Origin: Chromatium weissei
GTDB taxonomy: Bacteria; Pseudomonadota; Gammaproteobacteria; Chromatiales; Chromatiaceae
Direction of reading: 5' to 3'
NCBI RefSeq assembly: GCF_016583765.1
Contig: NZ_NRRR01000002.1
Location: forward strand, 248,001 to 312,000
DNA: 64,000 nt
The translations under genes were made by a program, and so were the position numbers. The notes under the pieces were generated by a model, which did not search any database, was not told the DNA's origin, and saw only the letters and a list, made by a program, of their open reading frames with translations. Position 1 is the first letter of the stretch; the number at the start of each line of letters is the position of its first letter. Positions 56,091-64,000 of the stretch are shown here, in pieces.

Positions 56091-56600
56091 ATGCCTCGTG
56101 AACTCCTCATTCTTCGCCACGCCAAATCCGACTGGAGCAGCGATGCGACGGAGGATTTTCGCCGTCCGCTCGCCAAACGCGGTAAACACGATGCACCCAA
56201 AGTCGGCGCGTGGTTATACCGCGAAGGTTTGGTGCCCGATTACGTCATCAGCTCGCCGGCGAAACGGGCGCTGCAAACGGCAGAAATCGTCTGTAAACGG
56301 TTGGATTATAAAAAGAAAAAGATCACCTTTGATGCTGCGATTTACGCCGCCGAGCTGTCGGCCTTGTTGACCGTATTGGCAAACTGTCCCAGCAGCGCCA
56401 GCACCGTGTTGCTTGTCGGACACAACCCCGGTCTCGAAGAACTGCTGACCTATTTAGTCGGCGACGATCTTGATCTTCCCGCTGACGGCAAATTACTGCC
56501 GACCGCCACCGTTGCCCGTTTAGAAATGCCCGCCGTTTGGCATGATCTTCAACTCGGCAGCGCCCAGCTCATTTCCATCACCCGCCCGCGTCAGTTGTAA
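56091..56600 (+). CDS. sixA: Phosphohistidine phosphatase SixA
   Basis: A 169-residue histidine phosphatase: catalytic RHAKSDW near the N-terminus and LVGHNPGLEELLTYLVGDD with the second His. In E. coli SixA removes phosphate from His of the Hpt domain of ArcB or from NPr of the nitrogen PTS. The ATG at 56091 gives MPRELLILRHAKSDW, the usual start; the frame back to 56028 adds an unrelated stretch. Its end is about 30 bases before the exbB start. Confidence 0.93.
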   Translation: MPRELLILRHAKSDWSSDATEDFRRPLAKRGKHDAPKVGAWLYREGLVPDYVISSPAKRALQTAEIVCKRLDYKKKKITFDAAIYAAELSALLTVLANCPSSASTVLLVGHNPGLEELLTYLVGDDLDLPADGKLLPTATVARLEMPAVWHDLQLGSAQLISITRPRQL

Positions 56601-56631
56601 TTATCTGCTGTTTATCAAACGTCATGCCGTG

Positions 56632-57279
56632 ATGCGCATGATTGGACGCGTTATGAATCTGCCTTATTTCCTGCAACTGGCTGCCCACTCCGGCGGCATT
56701 CTCTATTTAATGATCGCGCTGTTGACGCTGACGCTGATGGTCAGCGTTGAGCGAGCGTGGGCGCTGCGCAGCGTGATTCGTCACGGCGAGCGATTGATGA
56801 TGGCGCTGACGAAGGTGCGCGATCACGACCGTGCGCATCTCGCCGAACTGCGCAGTGATGCCGCGCCGCTACACAACGCATTATTGGAAATCACGCTGGC
56901 GCAGCCGCTGTCAACATTTGCCGTGCTCGCCAGCCGTTTGGATGAAGTGATTTTGCGGCACGTTCCGCTGCTCGACCGCCGTTTGTGGATGCTGGATACG
57001 ACGGTGACGCTGGCTCCGCTGCTGGGTTTACTCGGCACGATCATCGGAATGTTTCATGCTTTTCAGGTACTTGCTGCGCCGGGCACTGCGCCTCACGCGA
57101 TTACCGGCGGAGTCGCTGAGGCGCTGGTGGCAACCGCCGCCGGTTTGCTGATTGCGGTGATTGGCTTGATATTTTTCAACGGCTTAAATGAACGGGTGCG
57201 ATTGGCAGCGCATCAGCTCGAAACGCTCAAAGTGATGCTGGTCAATCGTTTTGGGCTGCATGAGACGGGAGCGACCTGA
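56632..57279 (+). CDS. exbB: ExbB/TolQ/MotA-family proton channel protein
   Basis: Inner-membrane component that turns proton flow into TonB movement. A 215-residue protein with three helices: HSGGILYLMIALLTLTLMVSVERAW, LWMLDTTVTLAPLLGLLGTIIGMFHAF and VAEALVATAAGLLIAVIGLIFFNGLNERV, the last two being the conserved MotA/TolQ/ExbB core. Start is uncertain among ATGs at 56632, 56638 and 56653. The name ExbB rather than TolQ is based on the neighbours exbD and tonB. Its stop overlaps the exbD start (TGATG). Confidence 0.9.
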   Translation: MRMIGRVMNLPYFLQLAAHSGGILYLMIALLTLTLMVSVERAWALRSVIRHGERLMMALTKVRDHDRAHLAELRSDAAPLHNALLEITLAQPLSTFAVLASRLDEVILRHVPLLDRRLWMLDTTVTLAPLLGLLGTIIGMFHAFQVLAAPGTAPHAITGGVAEALVATAAGLLIAVIGLIFFNGLNERVRLAAHQLETLKVMLVNRFGLHETGAT

Positions 57280-57671
57280 TGCGTTATTTGCAGCGGCGAA
57301 AAGCGCGGATTGAAATCGTGCCGATGATTGACATCATGTTCTTTTTATTGGTGTTTTTTATCATGGTCACGCTCAACATGATTCCGGCGACCGGCATCGA
57401 CAATCGGCTGCCGGTCAGCGCCAGCGCCGAGCGGTTGGAGTCGCCGCAAGTCGTCATCAGTCTGGACGCGGCGGGCGCAATCAGTGTGGAGCAACGGCCG
57501 CTGGCGCTGGCTGAATTGACGGCCCTGCTGCGCGAACGCGGTGGCGATGTTCGCGTGTTGATTGCGGGCGCGAATGCTGCGGTCGTCGGTGATTTGATCG
57601 CGGTGATGGATGCGTGTCGCGCTGCCGGAGTGACGCGCATCGGCATGGCGACGCGGACGCTGCCGCCGTGA
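57279..57671 (+). CDS. exbD: ExbD/TolR-family protein
   Basis: A 130-residue bitopic protein: short cytoplasmic start, one helix with the proton-carrying Asp in EIVPMIDIMFFLLVFFIMVTL, then a periplasmic domain (VVISLDAAGAISVEQRPLALAELTALLRERGGDVRVLIAGANAAVVGDLIAVMDACRAAGVTRIGMAT). Partner of ExbB in driving TonB. The downstream tonB start GTG overlaps its stop (GTGA). Confidence 0.95.
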   Translation: MRYLQRRKARIEIVPMIDIMFFLLVFFIMVTLNMIPATGIDNRLPVSASAERLESPQVVISLDAAGAISVEQRPLALAELTALLRERGGDVRVLIAGANAAVVGDLIAVMDACRAAGVTRIGMATRTLPP

Positions 57672-58486
57672 GTCGGCAAGAAACGCTGTTGCCGACCTTG
57701 CCGTTGTGGGCTGCGGCATTGATCGCGTTGACCACCGAGGCGGCGTTGTTGACCGGGTTGACGCAGTTGTCGTCGCCGTCGATTGTCAATTCGCCGCAAA
57801 TTCCGATTGAAATCAGTTTGGTGGCTGCTTCTGCGTTGACTGATGCACCGCAAATCCCCCCCAGCCCCCCTTTTTCAAAGGGGGGAGAAAACAGCGTGTC
57901 TGTTTCAAAGCAGAAAGAAGACACACGAGCTATTAAAAAAAGATCAGAAACTTCGCCAATTGCTATAGCTAAAAATAGAAAAGAATCGCCCGCTAAAAAA
58001 CATTCAGTGATAAATGATCACAATAAAAAAATCACCGCTAAAAACGACATCAATAAAAATACAAACTTAGAAACAGATACCAATAAAAAGTCCTCTATTA
58101 AAAAAGACACATTCAAAAAGCCCCCTTTAGAAAAAGATGCCAATAAAAAGCCCCCCTTAGAAAAAGGGGGGTTGGGGGGATTTAATGAAAACAGGGAATT
58201 TAGCGCCGCCACTTATCTCAATAATCCCGCGCCGAGTTATCCCGACACCGCACGGCGTTTGCGGCAGGAAGGCACGGTGCAATTGCGAGTGCAAGTGAGC
58301 ATCAGCGGCAATGCCAGCGCCGTTTCCATCGCCAGCTCATCCGGTGTCATCAGCCTCGATCAAGCAGCGGTGCGAGCGGTGCAACGCTGGCGCTTCAAAC
58401 CGGCGCGACGCGATGGAATAGCGGTCGCGGCAACGGTGCAGATACCAATTCGTTTCCAATTAAATTCGTCAATTAAGAGCGATTAA
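57668..58486 (+). CDS. tonB: TonB-family protein with a repeat-derived spacer
   Basis: A 272-residue TonB: N-terminal helix LWAAALIALTTEAALLTGLTQLS, long spacer, and C-terminal domain PAPSYPDTARRLRQEGTVQLRVQVSISGNASAVSIASSSGVISLDQAAVRAVQRWRFKPA, which contacts TonB boxes of outer-membrane receptors. TonB spacers are usually Pro-rich with Glu-Pro/Lys-Pro runs. Here residues about 60-170 are Lys/Asn/Asp-rich and bounded by repeat peptides PPSPPFSKGGE and [12 protein letters not shown], with KKPPLEKD between, so the spacer was built from a palindromic element. GTG 57668 overlaps the exbD stop; the frame from 57614 is rejected. Confidence 0.9.
   Translation: MSRQETLLPTLPLWAAALIALTTEAALLTGLTQLSSPSIVNSPQIPIEISLVAASALTDAPQIPPSPPFSKGGENSVSVSKQKEDTRAIKKRSETSPIAIAKNRKESPAKKHSVINDHNKKITAKNDINKNTNLETDTNKKSSIKKDTFKKPPLEKDANKKPPLEKGGLGGFNENREFSAATYLNNPAPSYPDTARRLRQEGTVQLRVQVSISGNASAVSIASSSGVISLDQAAVRAVQRWRFKPARRDGIAVAATVQIPIRFQLNSSIKSD
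57852..58183. repeat. Expanded palindromic element inside tonB (copy 6)
   Basis: Opens with AAATCCCCCCCAGCCCCCC and closes with GGGGGGTTGGGGGGATTT, 332 bases overall. The interior is strongly A-rich and shows diverged tandem units (ACCAATAAAAAG followed by a CCTC-TTA or CCCCTTTAGAAAAAG block). It is the longest member of the family in the window and stays in frame throughout. Confidence 0.85.
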
Positions 58487-58488
58487 AT

Positions 58489-61269
58489 ATGCCACTCTCT
58501 TGGAATGAAATTAAAGACCGAGCTTTACAATTCTCGCGTGAATGGGCAACCGAATGTTCAGAAGATGCAGAAGCGAAATCATTCTGGGATGGATTTTTTA
58601 ATATCTTCGGCGTGAGTCGACGACGAATTGCCAGCTTTGAACAGCGCGTGAAACAAATTGATGGACGCACGGGTTATATTGATTTGCTGTGGAAAGGCAA
58701 ATTATTGATTGAACACAAATCACGCGGCAAAAGTTTAGATCGTGCGCATACGCAGGCAACTGATTATTTTCACGGATTAAAAGAACGCGAATTGCCGCGT
58801 TATCTTTTGGTGTGCGATTTTGCGCGCTTTCGTTTATACGATTTAGAAGATGACGTGCAACACGAGTTTTTATTGGCAGAATTGGTGAATCACGTTCATT
58901 TGTTTGGCTTTATGGCGGGTTATCAAACCGTTGCTTATAAAGAGCAAGACCCAATCAATGTGAAGGCTGCCGAGCGCATGGGTTTATTGCATGATCAATT
59001 AAAAACGATTGGTTATGATGGTCATGCGTTGGAAGTGTATTTGGTGCGGCTGGTGTTTTGTTTATTTGCCGAGCACACCGGCATTTTTGAAGTGAATCAA
59101 TTTCAGGATTTAATTGAACAGCGTACTGCTGAAGATGGACAGGATTTGGCGCAGTGGCTGGCAAATTGTTTTGAAGTATTGAATACGCCAGAGAATAAAC
59201 GTTTAACTCATCTTGATGCGCAACTAGCGGCGTTTCCTTATATCAATGGTCATTTGTTTTCCGAGCGGTTACCAATCGCTGCTTTCAATCGAGACATGCG
59301 CGAGTTGTTATTAGAAAATTGCGCATTGGATTGGGGGCGCATTTCTCCGGCGATTTTTGGCGCGTTGTTTCAATCGGTGATGAATGCTGAAGAACGTCGT
59401 CATCTCGGTGCGCATTACACTTCAGAAACCAACATTTTGAAATTGATTAAGCCGCTTTTTTTGGATGAGTTGCGGGCTGAATTTGAGCGCGTGAAACGGC
59501 AGAGTAAAAGCAAATTGTTTGCATTTCAAAAAAAGCTCGCCGATTTAACTTTTCTTGATCCAGCGTGCGGTTGTGGCAACTTTTTAGTCATTGCCTATCG
59601 AGAATTACGCTTACTCGAATTAGATGTTTTGCGAGTGCTGTTTGGTCAGACTAAAGATTTATCTATCGGCGTGGGCGAGTTTAACATTCAATGTAATGTC
59701 AATCAGTTTTATGGCATTGAAATTGAGGAATTTCCGGCGCAAATTGCACAAACTGCTTTATGGTTGATGGATCACCAAATGAATCAATTGGCTTCCAAAG
59801 AATTTGGCGTAAACTATTTGCGTATTCCTTTGACGCATTCTGCCACCATTAAACATGGAAATGCTTTGCAATTGGATTGGCGTGAGGTCTGTCCTTACGC
59901 CAATTTTATTATTAGCAATCCACCATTTATTGGTAAAAACTTTCGTAATTCACAACAAAGCAATGATTTGGAAAAGGTTTTTACGATCACGCTACAATTG
60001 CCGCCAGTGAAGTTATACAGAAGTCTTGATTTTGTGTGCGCATGGTATTACACCGCCGCTGCATATATGAAAACTAATCCAAAAACGCAAACAGCATTTG
60101 TAAGTACAAATAGTATTACGCAAGGTGAGCAAGTTGCTATTTTATGGCAACCATTATTAGATACTGGATTTTGCATTAATTTTGCACATCGCACTTTTAG
60201 CTGGGCAAATGAAGCTAAAGGCAATGCGGCAGTGCATGTCGTGATTATTGGTTTTGCACTGTTTTCTGCGCCTGTTAAAACGCTATATTTTTATGAAGAC
60301 ATTAAAGGTGAAGCCCAAGCATTATCAGCAAATAATATCAATCCTTACTTGTTAGATGCACCAAACGTGATAGTGACCACACGAAAAAATCCGCTGTGTT
60401 CATCAGCTCCTGTTATGACAAGAGGTAGTCAACCAACAGACGGTGGTTATTTGTTGCTTAATCAACAAGAAAAAGACGATCTCATTAAACAGGAACCACA
60501 GGCAACAAAGTACATTAAGCCATTTTCAATGGGTGACGAGTTTATCAATCAAATTCCACGCTATTGTTTATGGTTGGTTGATTGTTCTCCCACTGAATTG
60601 CGACAAATGCCCGCCGTGTTACAGCGCATAAAAGCGGTTAAAGCGATGCGATTAGCCAGCAATAAAGCGGCAACACGAGATTGGGCTAATAAACCAATGC
60701 TTTTTACAGAAACACGTCAACCAGTTAAAGGACATTACTTAGCTTTGCCGCGTGTTTCTTCTGAAAATCGTCAATATGTACCTATTGGTTTTTTACCTTA
60801 TACGCATATTGCGGGCGATAAATTGCAAATTATTCCAGATGCTACAATTTATCATTTTGGAATTATAACAAGTGTTATGCACAACGCTTGGATGCGTGCT
60901 ACTTGTGGACGATTGGAAAGTCGCTACAGTTATTCTGCAAAAATTGTTTACAATAATTTTCCGTGGCCGGAATCAATTAGTGATAAACAGCGCGAGAAAA
61001 TAGAACAAGCAGCGCAGATTGTATTAGATGCGCGGGCGCAATCGCCGAATGCGTCGCTGGCGACGTTATACAATCCGCTGACCATGCCACCCGAATTAGT
61101 GAAAGCGCATCGTCAATTAGATCGCGCTGTTGATGCTGCGTATTCAAAACAGAAGTTCACTGGCGATACGGATCGCGTGGCTTTTCTATTCGAGCGGTAT
61201 CAAAAATTGGTTGCACCCTTTGATTCGCAACCAACACAACCAGCGAAACGGCGAAAACGTATTTCATAA
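58489..61269 (+). CDS. Type II (MmeI-like, single-chain) restriction-modification enzyme
   Basis: A 926-residue protein that combines nuclease, methyltransferase and target recognition. N-terminal PD-(D/E)XK site: D65 in GYIDLLW and E75-X-K77 in LIEHKSRGK. Then a helical linker, methyltransferase motif I DPACGCGNF (D357) and motif IV NPPF (N477, gamma class, adenine N6), and a target-recognition region at about 620-850 (YIKPFSMGDEFINQIPRYCLWLVD, LESRYSYSAKIVYNNFPWP). This is the MmeI/type IIL plan: adenine methylation protects and the same chain cuts at a distance. No separate hsdS or hsdR. It starts two bases after tonB, so it may share its transcript. Target site cannot be predicted here. 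Confidence 0.9.
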   Translation: MPLSWNEIKDRALQFSREWATECSEDAEAKSFWDGFFNIFGVSRRRIASFEQRVKQIDGRTGYIDLLWKGKLLIEHKSRGKSLDRAHTQATDYFHGLKERELPRYLLVCDFARFRLYDLEDDVQHEFLLAELVNHVHLFGFMAGYQTVAYKEQDPINVKAAERMGLLHDQLKTIGYDGHALEVYLVRLVFCLFAEHTGIFEVNQFQDLIEQRTAEDGQDLAQWLANCFEVLNTPENKRLTHLDAQLAAFPYINGHLFSERLPIAAFNRDMRELLLENCALDWGRISPAIFGALFQSVMNAEERRHLGAHYTSETNILKLIKPLFLDELRAEFERVKRQSKSKLFAFQKKLADLTFLDPACGCGNFLVIAYRELRLLELDVLRVLFGQTKDLSIGVGEFNIQCNVNQFYGIEIEEFPAQIAQTALWLMDHQMNQLASKEFGVNYLRIPLTHSATIKHGNALQLDWREVCPYANFIISNPPFIGKNFRNSQQSNDLEKVFTITLQLPPVKLYRSLDFVCAWYYTAAAYMKTNPKTQTAFVSTNSITQGEQVAILWQPLLDTGFCINFAHRTFSWANEAKGNAAVHVVIIGFALFSAPVKTLYFYEDIKGEAQALSANNINPYLLDAPNVIVTTRKNPLCSSAPVMTRGSQPTDGGYLLLNQQEKDDLIKQEPQATKYIKPFSMGDEFINQIPRYCLWLVDCSPTELRQMPAVLQRIKAVKAMRLASNKAATRDWANKPMLFTETRQPVKGHYLALPRVSSENRQYVPIGFLPYTHIAGDKLQIIPDATIYHFGIITSVMHNAWMRATCGRLESRYSYSAKIVYNNFPWPESISDKQREKIEQAAQIVLDARAQSPNASLATLYNPLTMPPELVKAHRQLDRAVDAAYSKQKFTGDTDRVAFLFERYQKLVAPFDSQPTQPAKRRKRIS

Positions 61270-61324
61270 AGTCGTTCACTGTTTTCATTAGATTGAGAAC
61301 GGTTTTTAATCAGAGGATTGAATC

Positions 61325-62200
61325 ATGTTTAATAAAATGCTTTTTGTGCTGCCGTTCATTGCACTTTTTGCATTCACTGTGAATGCGCAATCGGCATCTG
61401 AACCCGTCACCGGAATGGTGCTTTCGGCAGAGGTGGTGTTGTCAGTGGACACGCAATTGCCGGGCGGAATGGTGTTGCCAGCCGGAACGGTATTGCCGGC
61501 GGGTACGGTGTTGCCAGCCGGAACGATTTTGCCGTTGTCGACGCCAATTGCCGCCGATGCCGCTGTTGATGAAGACGTTGCGGCGGATGTCACGGAGGAG
61601 GTGAATGAGATGCCTGAAGCGCCAGCGATTCCGCCAGTCTCGCCATCCGCGCCGGTGTCGGAGCCAAGTCTGTCGACGGTTTTGCCGCGCACGGTGAAGC
61701 TGCCAGCCGTTGATTTGAAATCGCATGTCGTGCCGCCGTTGACCGTGCCGACCGAAACCGAAGCGACGAAAGCGGAGACGACAGAATCCGAATCGGCAGC
61801 GGTGGAAAACGCGCAACCCAGCGCCAGCGATGATGAGGTTGAAACGACGGATGAGGTTTCTGGTGAAACGCCGGGAGTGCCCTACGTCAGTGGCGGAATT
61901 GGTGCTTCAGAGCGCGAGGAAATGTTGCAAATCAAAGCCAATTACAATCTGCATTTGCTGTTTGCGGAGCAGGGTTCGGGCGCGTATTTGGCAGATGTGC
62001 GCGTGCGCATTGCGGATCACACGGGAACCACCTTGCTGGCTGCGGTCGCCAACGGGCCGTGGTTTTACGCCAAACTCGCGCCCGGTCACTATCGATTATC
62101 CGTCGATAAAGCTGGGCAGCCGCAAAGCCGTGAAATCGATCTTCCGGCACAAGCGGCGTTGCAAGTGGCGTTTTACTGGTCGGCATCCATTCTGCGTTAG
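61325..62200 (+). CDS. Exported repeat protein with a C-terminal beta-sandwich-like domain
   Basis: Unrecognised 291-residue protein. It has a signal peptide (MLFVLPFIALFAFTVNAQS), a low-complexity Val/Pro/Thr/Glu-rich middle with four VLPAGT-type hexapeptides (residues about 50-70), and a C-terminal segment of about 90 residues (LLFAEQGSGAYLADVRVRIADHTGTTLLAAVANGPWFYAKLAPGHYRLSVDKAG) that looks like a carboxypeptidase-regulatory-like domain. AGAGGA lies upstream of ATG 61325. Its stop shares bases with the gspD stop on the opposite strand. Function not assigned; periplasmic or surface location is inferred. Confidence 0.75.
   Translation: MFNKMLFVLPFIALFAFTVNAQSASEPVTGMVLSAEVVLSVDTQLPGGMVLPAGTVLPAGTVLPAGTILPLSTPIAADAAVDEDVAADVTEEVNEMPEAPAIPPVSPSAPVSEPSLSTVLPRTVKLPAVDLKSHVVPPLTVPTETEATKAETTESESAAVENAQPSASDDEVETTDEVSGETPGVPYVSGGIGASEREEMLQIKANYNLHLLFAEQGSGAYLADVRVRIADHTGTTLLAAVANGPWFYAKLAPGHYRLSVDKAGQPQSREIDLPAQAALQVAFYWSASILR
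61472..61525 (+). repeat. Three in-frame 18-base tandem repeats
   Basis: Units at 61472-61489, 61490-61507 and 61508-61525 each encode VLPAGT; the first and third are identical and the second differs at a few third positions. A fourth partial unit (ILP) follows. Copy-number changes here would keep the frame. Confidence 0.85.
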
Positions 62201-64000
62201 AACTTCGTTTTCAATCCGCGCACCTTGCTGCGGAAATCCTCAGTCACTGCATCAATGTCCTGATCGCTCGACATCACCTTGGGTGTCAGGACAACCACCA
62301 ATTCGGTGCGATTTGCGCCTTTGGAACGTTCTCCGAACAGTGCGCCGACGACTGGCAACTGATACAGCCCCGGAATGCCCTGTTTACCGTCGCTGCGTTG
62401 ATCTTGAATCAAACCACCGAGCACCACCGCCTGATTGGAGCGCACGGCAACGACACTGGTAATGTTGCGCGTTTGAAAGGTCGGCGAATCCAGCGAAGAA
62501 CTGTCGGTTTTCGCCACCGTGCTAACTTCCTGCTCGATCTCCATTTGCACCAAACCGCCCGGCGTGACTCGCGGTCTCACCTTCAGCATCACGCCAGTCT
62601 TTTTGTATTCGATGCTGTTAATTAACCGATCTGTGTCCGTCGTCGTGCTCTGCTGCTGCGTCGTCGCCACCGGCACCTCTTGCCCGACTTGAATCGTCGC
62701 CGTTTGATTATCCATCACCATGATCGACGGCGATGACAGCACGTTCACCAGATTTTCCCCAGCCAACGCACTCAACGTCGCTCGAATGGCGGTTGGACTA
62801 GATAACACCGTCCAATTGAAACCCGGAAAAGCTTTGTTAATTCCCGACTTTTCGCCGTCAAGCAGATTGCCATCCAGTGAAATGTTGCTCTGTCCTTTAG
62901 CCGCAGTGCCGAATAATTCCCACTGCACGCCGTATTGCAGATTGCCCGCCAGCGTAATTTCCACAATCGTCGCCTCCACCAACACCTGCAACGGCACGAT
63001 GTCGAGCTGTTTGAGCGCATCGAGAATCTTTTTGAAATCACGCGGATTGGAGCGCACGAGCAGCGAATTATTCACTTCATCCGCAACGATGCTGACGCTG
63101 GACGACATTTCGATTTCCCGCGCTGATGCTGTGGCTGGACGCTCCGCCGATGTGCTGTTTGTTTCCGTCGTGTCAGTCGCGTTGCCGTCGGTTTTCTTTT
63201 TGGAGCTGATGCTGGAACGCTGCAAATTGGGTGCGATACTGCCCGCCGTTTTATTCCGCTCGCGGTCATCGGCATTGCCAAACAAATTCGACAAAATTTC
63301 CGACAACGCCGTTGCATCACCGTGTTTCACGCGATAGACAAACAGCCGTTCCGACGCATCACCGCTGGCTTCTGCCAAATCCAGCCGTTCAATCCAATTT
63401 TTCATTTGTTGAATGTAACGCTCCTGCGGCGACACCACGAGCAGCGCGTTGGCACTTTCCACCGGCACAAAACGGAATAAACCTTTCAATGGACTGGTTC
63501 CACCTTCATCGGTCAGCAGCGCCTGCAACTGCGTCACCACATCGTTGGCTTTTGCAAATTCCAGTACGAAAAAGCCGACCGACAATCCCGACATCCAATC
63601 GACATCGAACACGCGAATGGTTTCCAGCACATTGCCCATTTCCGAGCTGGTTCCGGCAATTAACAACAGATTACGCAGCGGATCGACGCGAATCACGCTG
63701 CCTTCCGGCACCAGCGGCTGCAAAATACTGCTCATTTCCTCCGCGCCGATGTAGCGCAACGGCACGATTTGAATGCTGTAACCGGATGGCAGCGAACGAT
63801 TCGAATCGCCGAGCTGAGAAACGACCTTGCCCTGCATCGCATTGGTGACGGGAACCACGTCGTAGCTGTCATCGGGTTGCGTCACCAGCGCCGCGTTATT
63901 CATGCGCAGCAGCGTTTCAAGCGTTGACAACAGATGCTCGCGGCGCAATGGACGACCGGTTTGCAACGACACCGTGCCCTGCACACCCGAATGCAAGCGG
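62197..64000 (-). CDS. gspD: Type II secretion secretin GspD (5' end missing)
   Basis: Outer-membrane channel of the type II secretion system. The open frame runs off the right edge, so the signal and N0 domain are outside. Visible: N-domain repeats (VPLRYIGAEEMSSILQPLVPEGSVIRVDPLRNLLLIAGTSSEM; LEFAKANDVVTQLQALL; VYRVKHGDATALSEILSNLFG), then the secretin core (PLQVLVEATIVEITLAGNLQYGVQWELFG, VLSSPSIMVMDNQTATIQVGQEVPVATTQQQ, VEIEQEVSTV-like segment, VVLGGLIQDQRS and VPVVGALFG-type end). It has a Ser/Thr-rich linker in the third N domain. No other gsp gene is in the window. Confidence 0.92.
   Translation of the reverse strand, partial: RLHSGVQGTVSLQTGRPLRREHLLSTLETLLRMNNAALVTQPDDSYDVVPVTNAMQGKVVSQLGDSNRSLPSGYSIQIVPLRYIGAEEMSSILQPLVPEGSVIRVDPLRNLLLIAGTSSEMGNVLETIRVFDVDWMSGLSVGFFVLEFAKANDVVTQLQALLTDEGGTSPLKGLFRFVPVESANALLVVSPQERYIQQMKNWIERLDLAEASGDASERLFVYRVKHGDATALSEILSNLFGNADDRERNKTAGSIAPNLQRSSISSKKKTDGNATDTTETNSTSAERPATASAREIEMSSSVSIVADEVNNSLLVRSNPRDFKKILDALKQLDIVPLQVLVEATIVEITLAGNLQYGVQWELFGTAAKGQSNISLDGNLLDGEKSGINKAFPGFNWTVLSSPTAIRATLSALAGENLVNVLSSPSIMVMDNQTATIQVGQEVPVATTQQQSTTTDTDRLINSIEYKKTGVMLKVRPRVTPGGLVQMEIEQEVSTVAKTDSSSLDSPTFQTRNITSVVAVRSNQAVVLGGLIQDQRSDGKQGIPGLYQLPVVGALFGERSKGANRTELVVVLTPKVMSSDQDIDAVTEDFRSKVRGLKTKF

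Overview
The window looks like a chromosomal segment of a gammaproteobacterium outside the enterics. The marker is the run ndk-rlmN-pilF-rodZ-hisS-yfgM-bamB-der (5.4-13.6 kb), an arrangement typical of Gammaproteobacteria; ubiX, mpl, feoAB, lpxL-like, tolC, exbBD-tonB and gspD confirm a Gram-negative, and the many chemoreceptors and c-di-GMP proteins suggest a motile or surface-living environmental bacterium. A sulfur-oxidising order such as Thiotrichales or Chromatiales is possible, but the sequence alone does not settle it. There are no rRNA genes, CRISPR arrays, phage genes or transposases.

Layout. 1-5 kb: the end of ampD, then a minus-strand group with an LpxL-type acyltransferase, a flippase-like membrane protein, an ArsP/DUF318-type permease, a small thioredoxin and an ACR3 arsenite pump. 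5.4-13.6 kb: the tightly overlapping housekeeping operon. 13.5-18.6 kb: a minus-strand group with a NahK-like kinase, ubiX, mpl, a small membrane protein and gcvPA. 18.8-23.8 kb: two paralogous chemoreceptors. 23.9-27.8 kb: feoA-feoB and hemH. 27.9-42.4 kb: a DUF2726 protein and a signalling region (1110-residue REC-REC-PAS-GAF-PAS-GGDEF-EAL protein, single-domain response regulator, membrane hybrid kinase, REC-GGDEF protein, Aer-like receptor) interrupted by an MFS transporter, aroC and tolC. 42.7 kb: tRNA-Ser(GGA). 43.0-52.9 kb: an Mrp/complex-I hybrid operon. 53-58.5 kb: priA, a fructosamine-kinase family gene, sixA and exbB-exbD-tonB. 58.5-64 kb: a single-chain MmeI-like restriction-modification enzyme, an exported repeat protein and gspD, which runs off the window.

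The most interesting part is 43.0-52.9 kb. Eleven genes encode Mrp antiporter subunits (F, G, a DUF4040 subunit, a B subunit carrying an MbhE-like start, C, D), a second NuoL/MrpD-type pump, a NuoH-like channel and NuoB-, NuoC- and NuoD-like peripheral subunits; a CorA-family transporter gene sits between the two pump genes. Gene order and content match the archaeal membrane-bound sulfane/sulfur reductase (MBS, formerly MBX), with two pumps instead of the one in MBH hydrogenase. The NuoB-like subunit keeps only three of the four cluster cysteines, the pattern expected for a site-differentiated Fe-S cluster, and the NuoD-like subunit lacks a complete [NiFe] ligand set. No NuoI/ferredoxin-type subunit and no MrpE are present. 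I infer an energy-converting, ion-pumping oxidoreductase of the MBS/Ehr type that is not a hydrogenase; its electron partners are unknown.

A second theme is a C/G-rich palindromic repeat family (AAATCCCCCC...CCCCCC, paired with its inverse). It occurs between genes and also in frame inside bamB, the kinase gene, priA, tonB and, in decayed form, the GGDEF-EAL gene, where it encodes peptides such as [10 protein letters not shown]. In tonB it makes up much of the periplasmic spacer.
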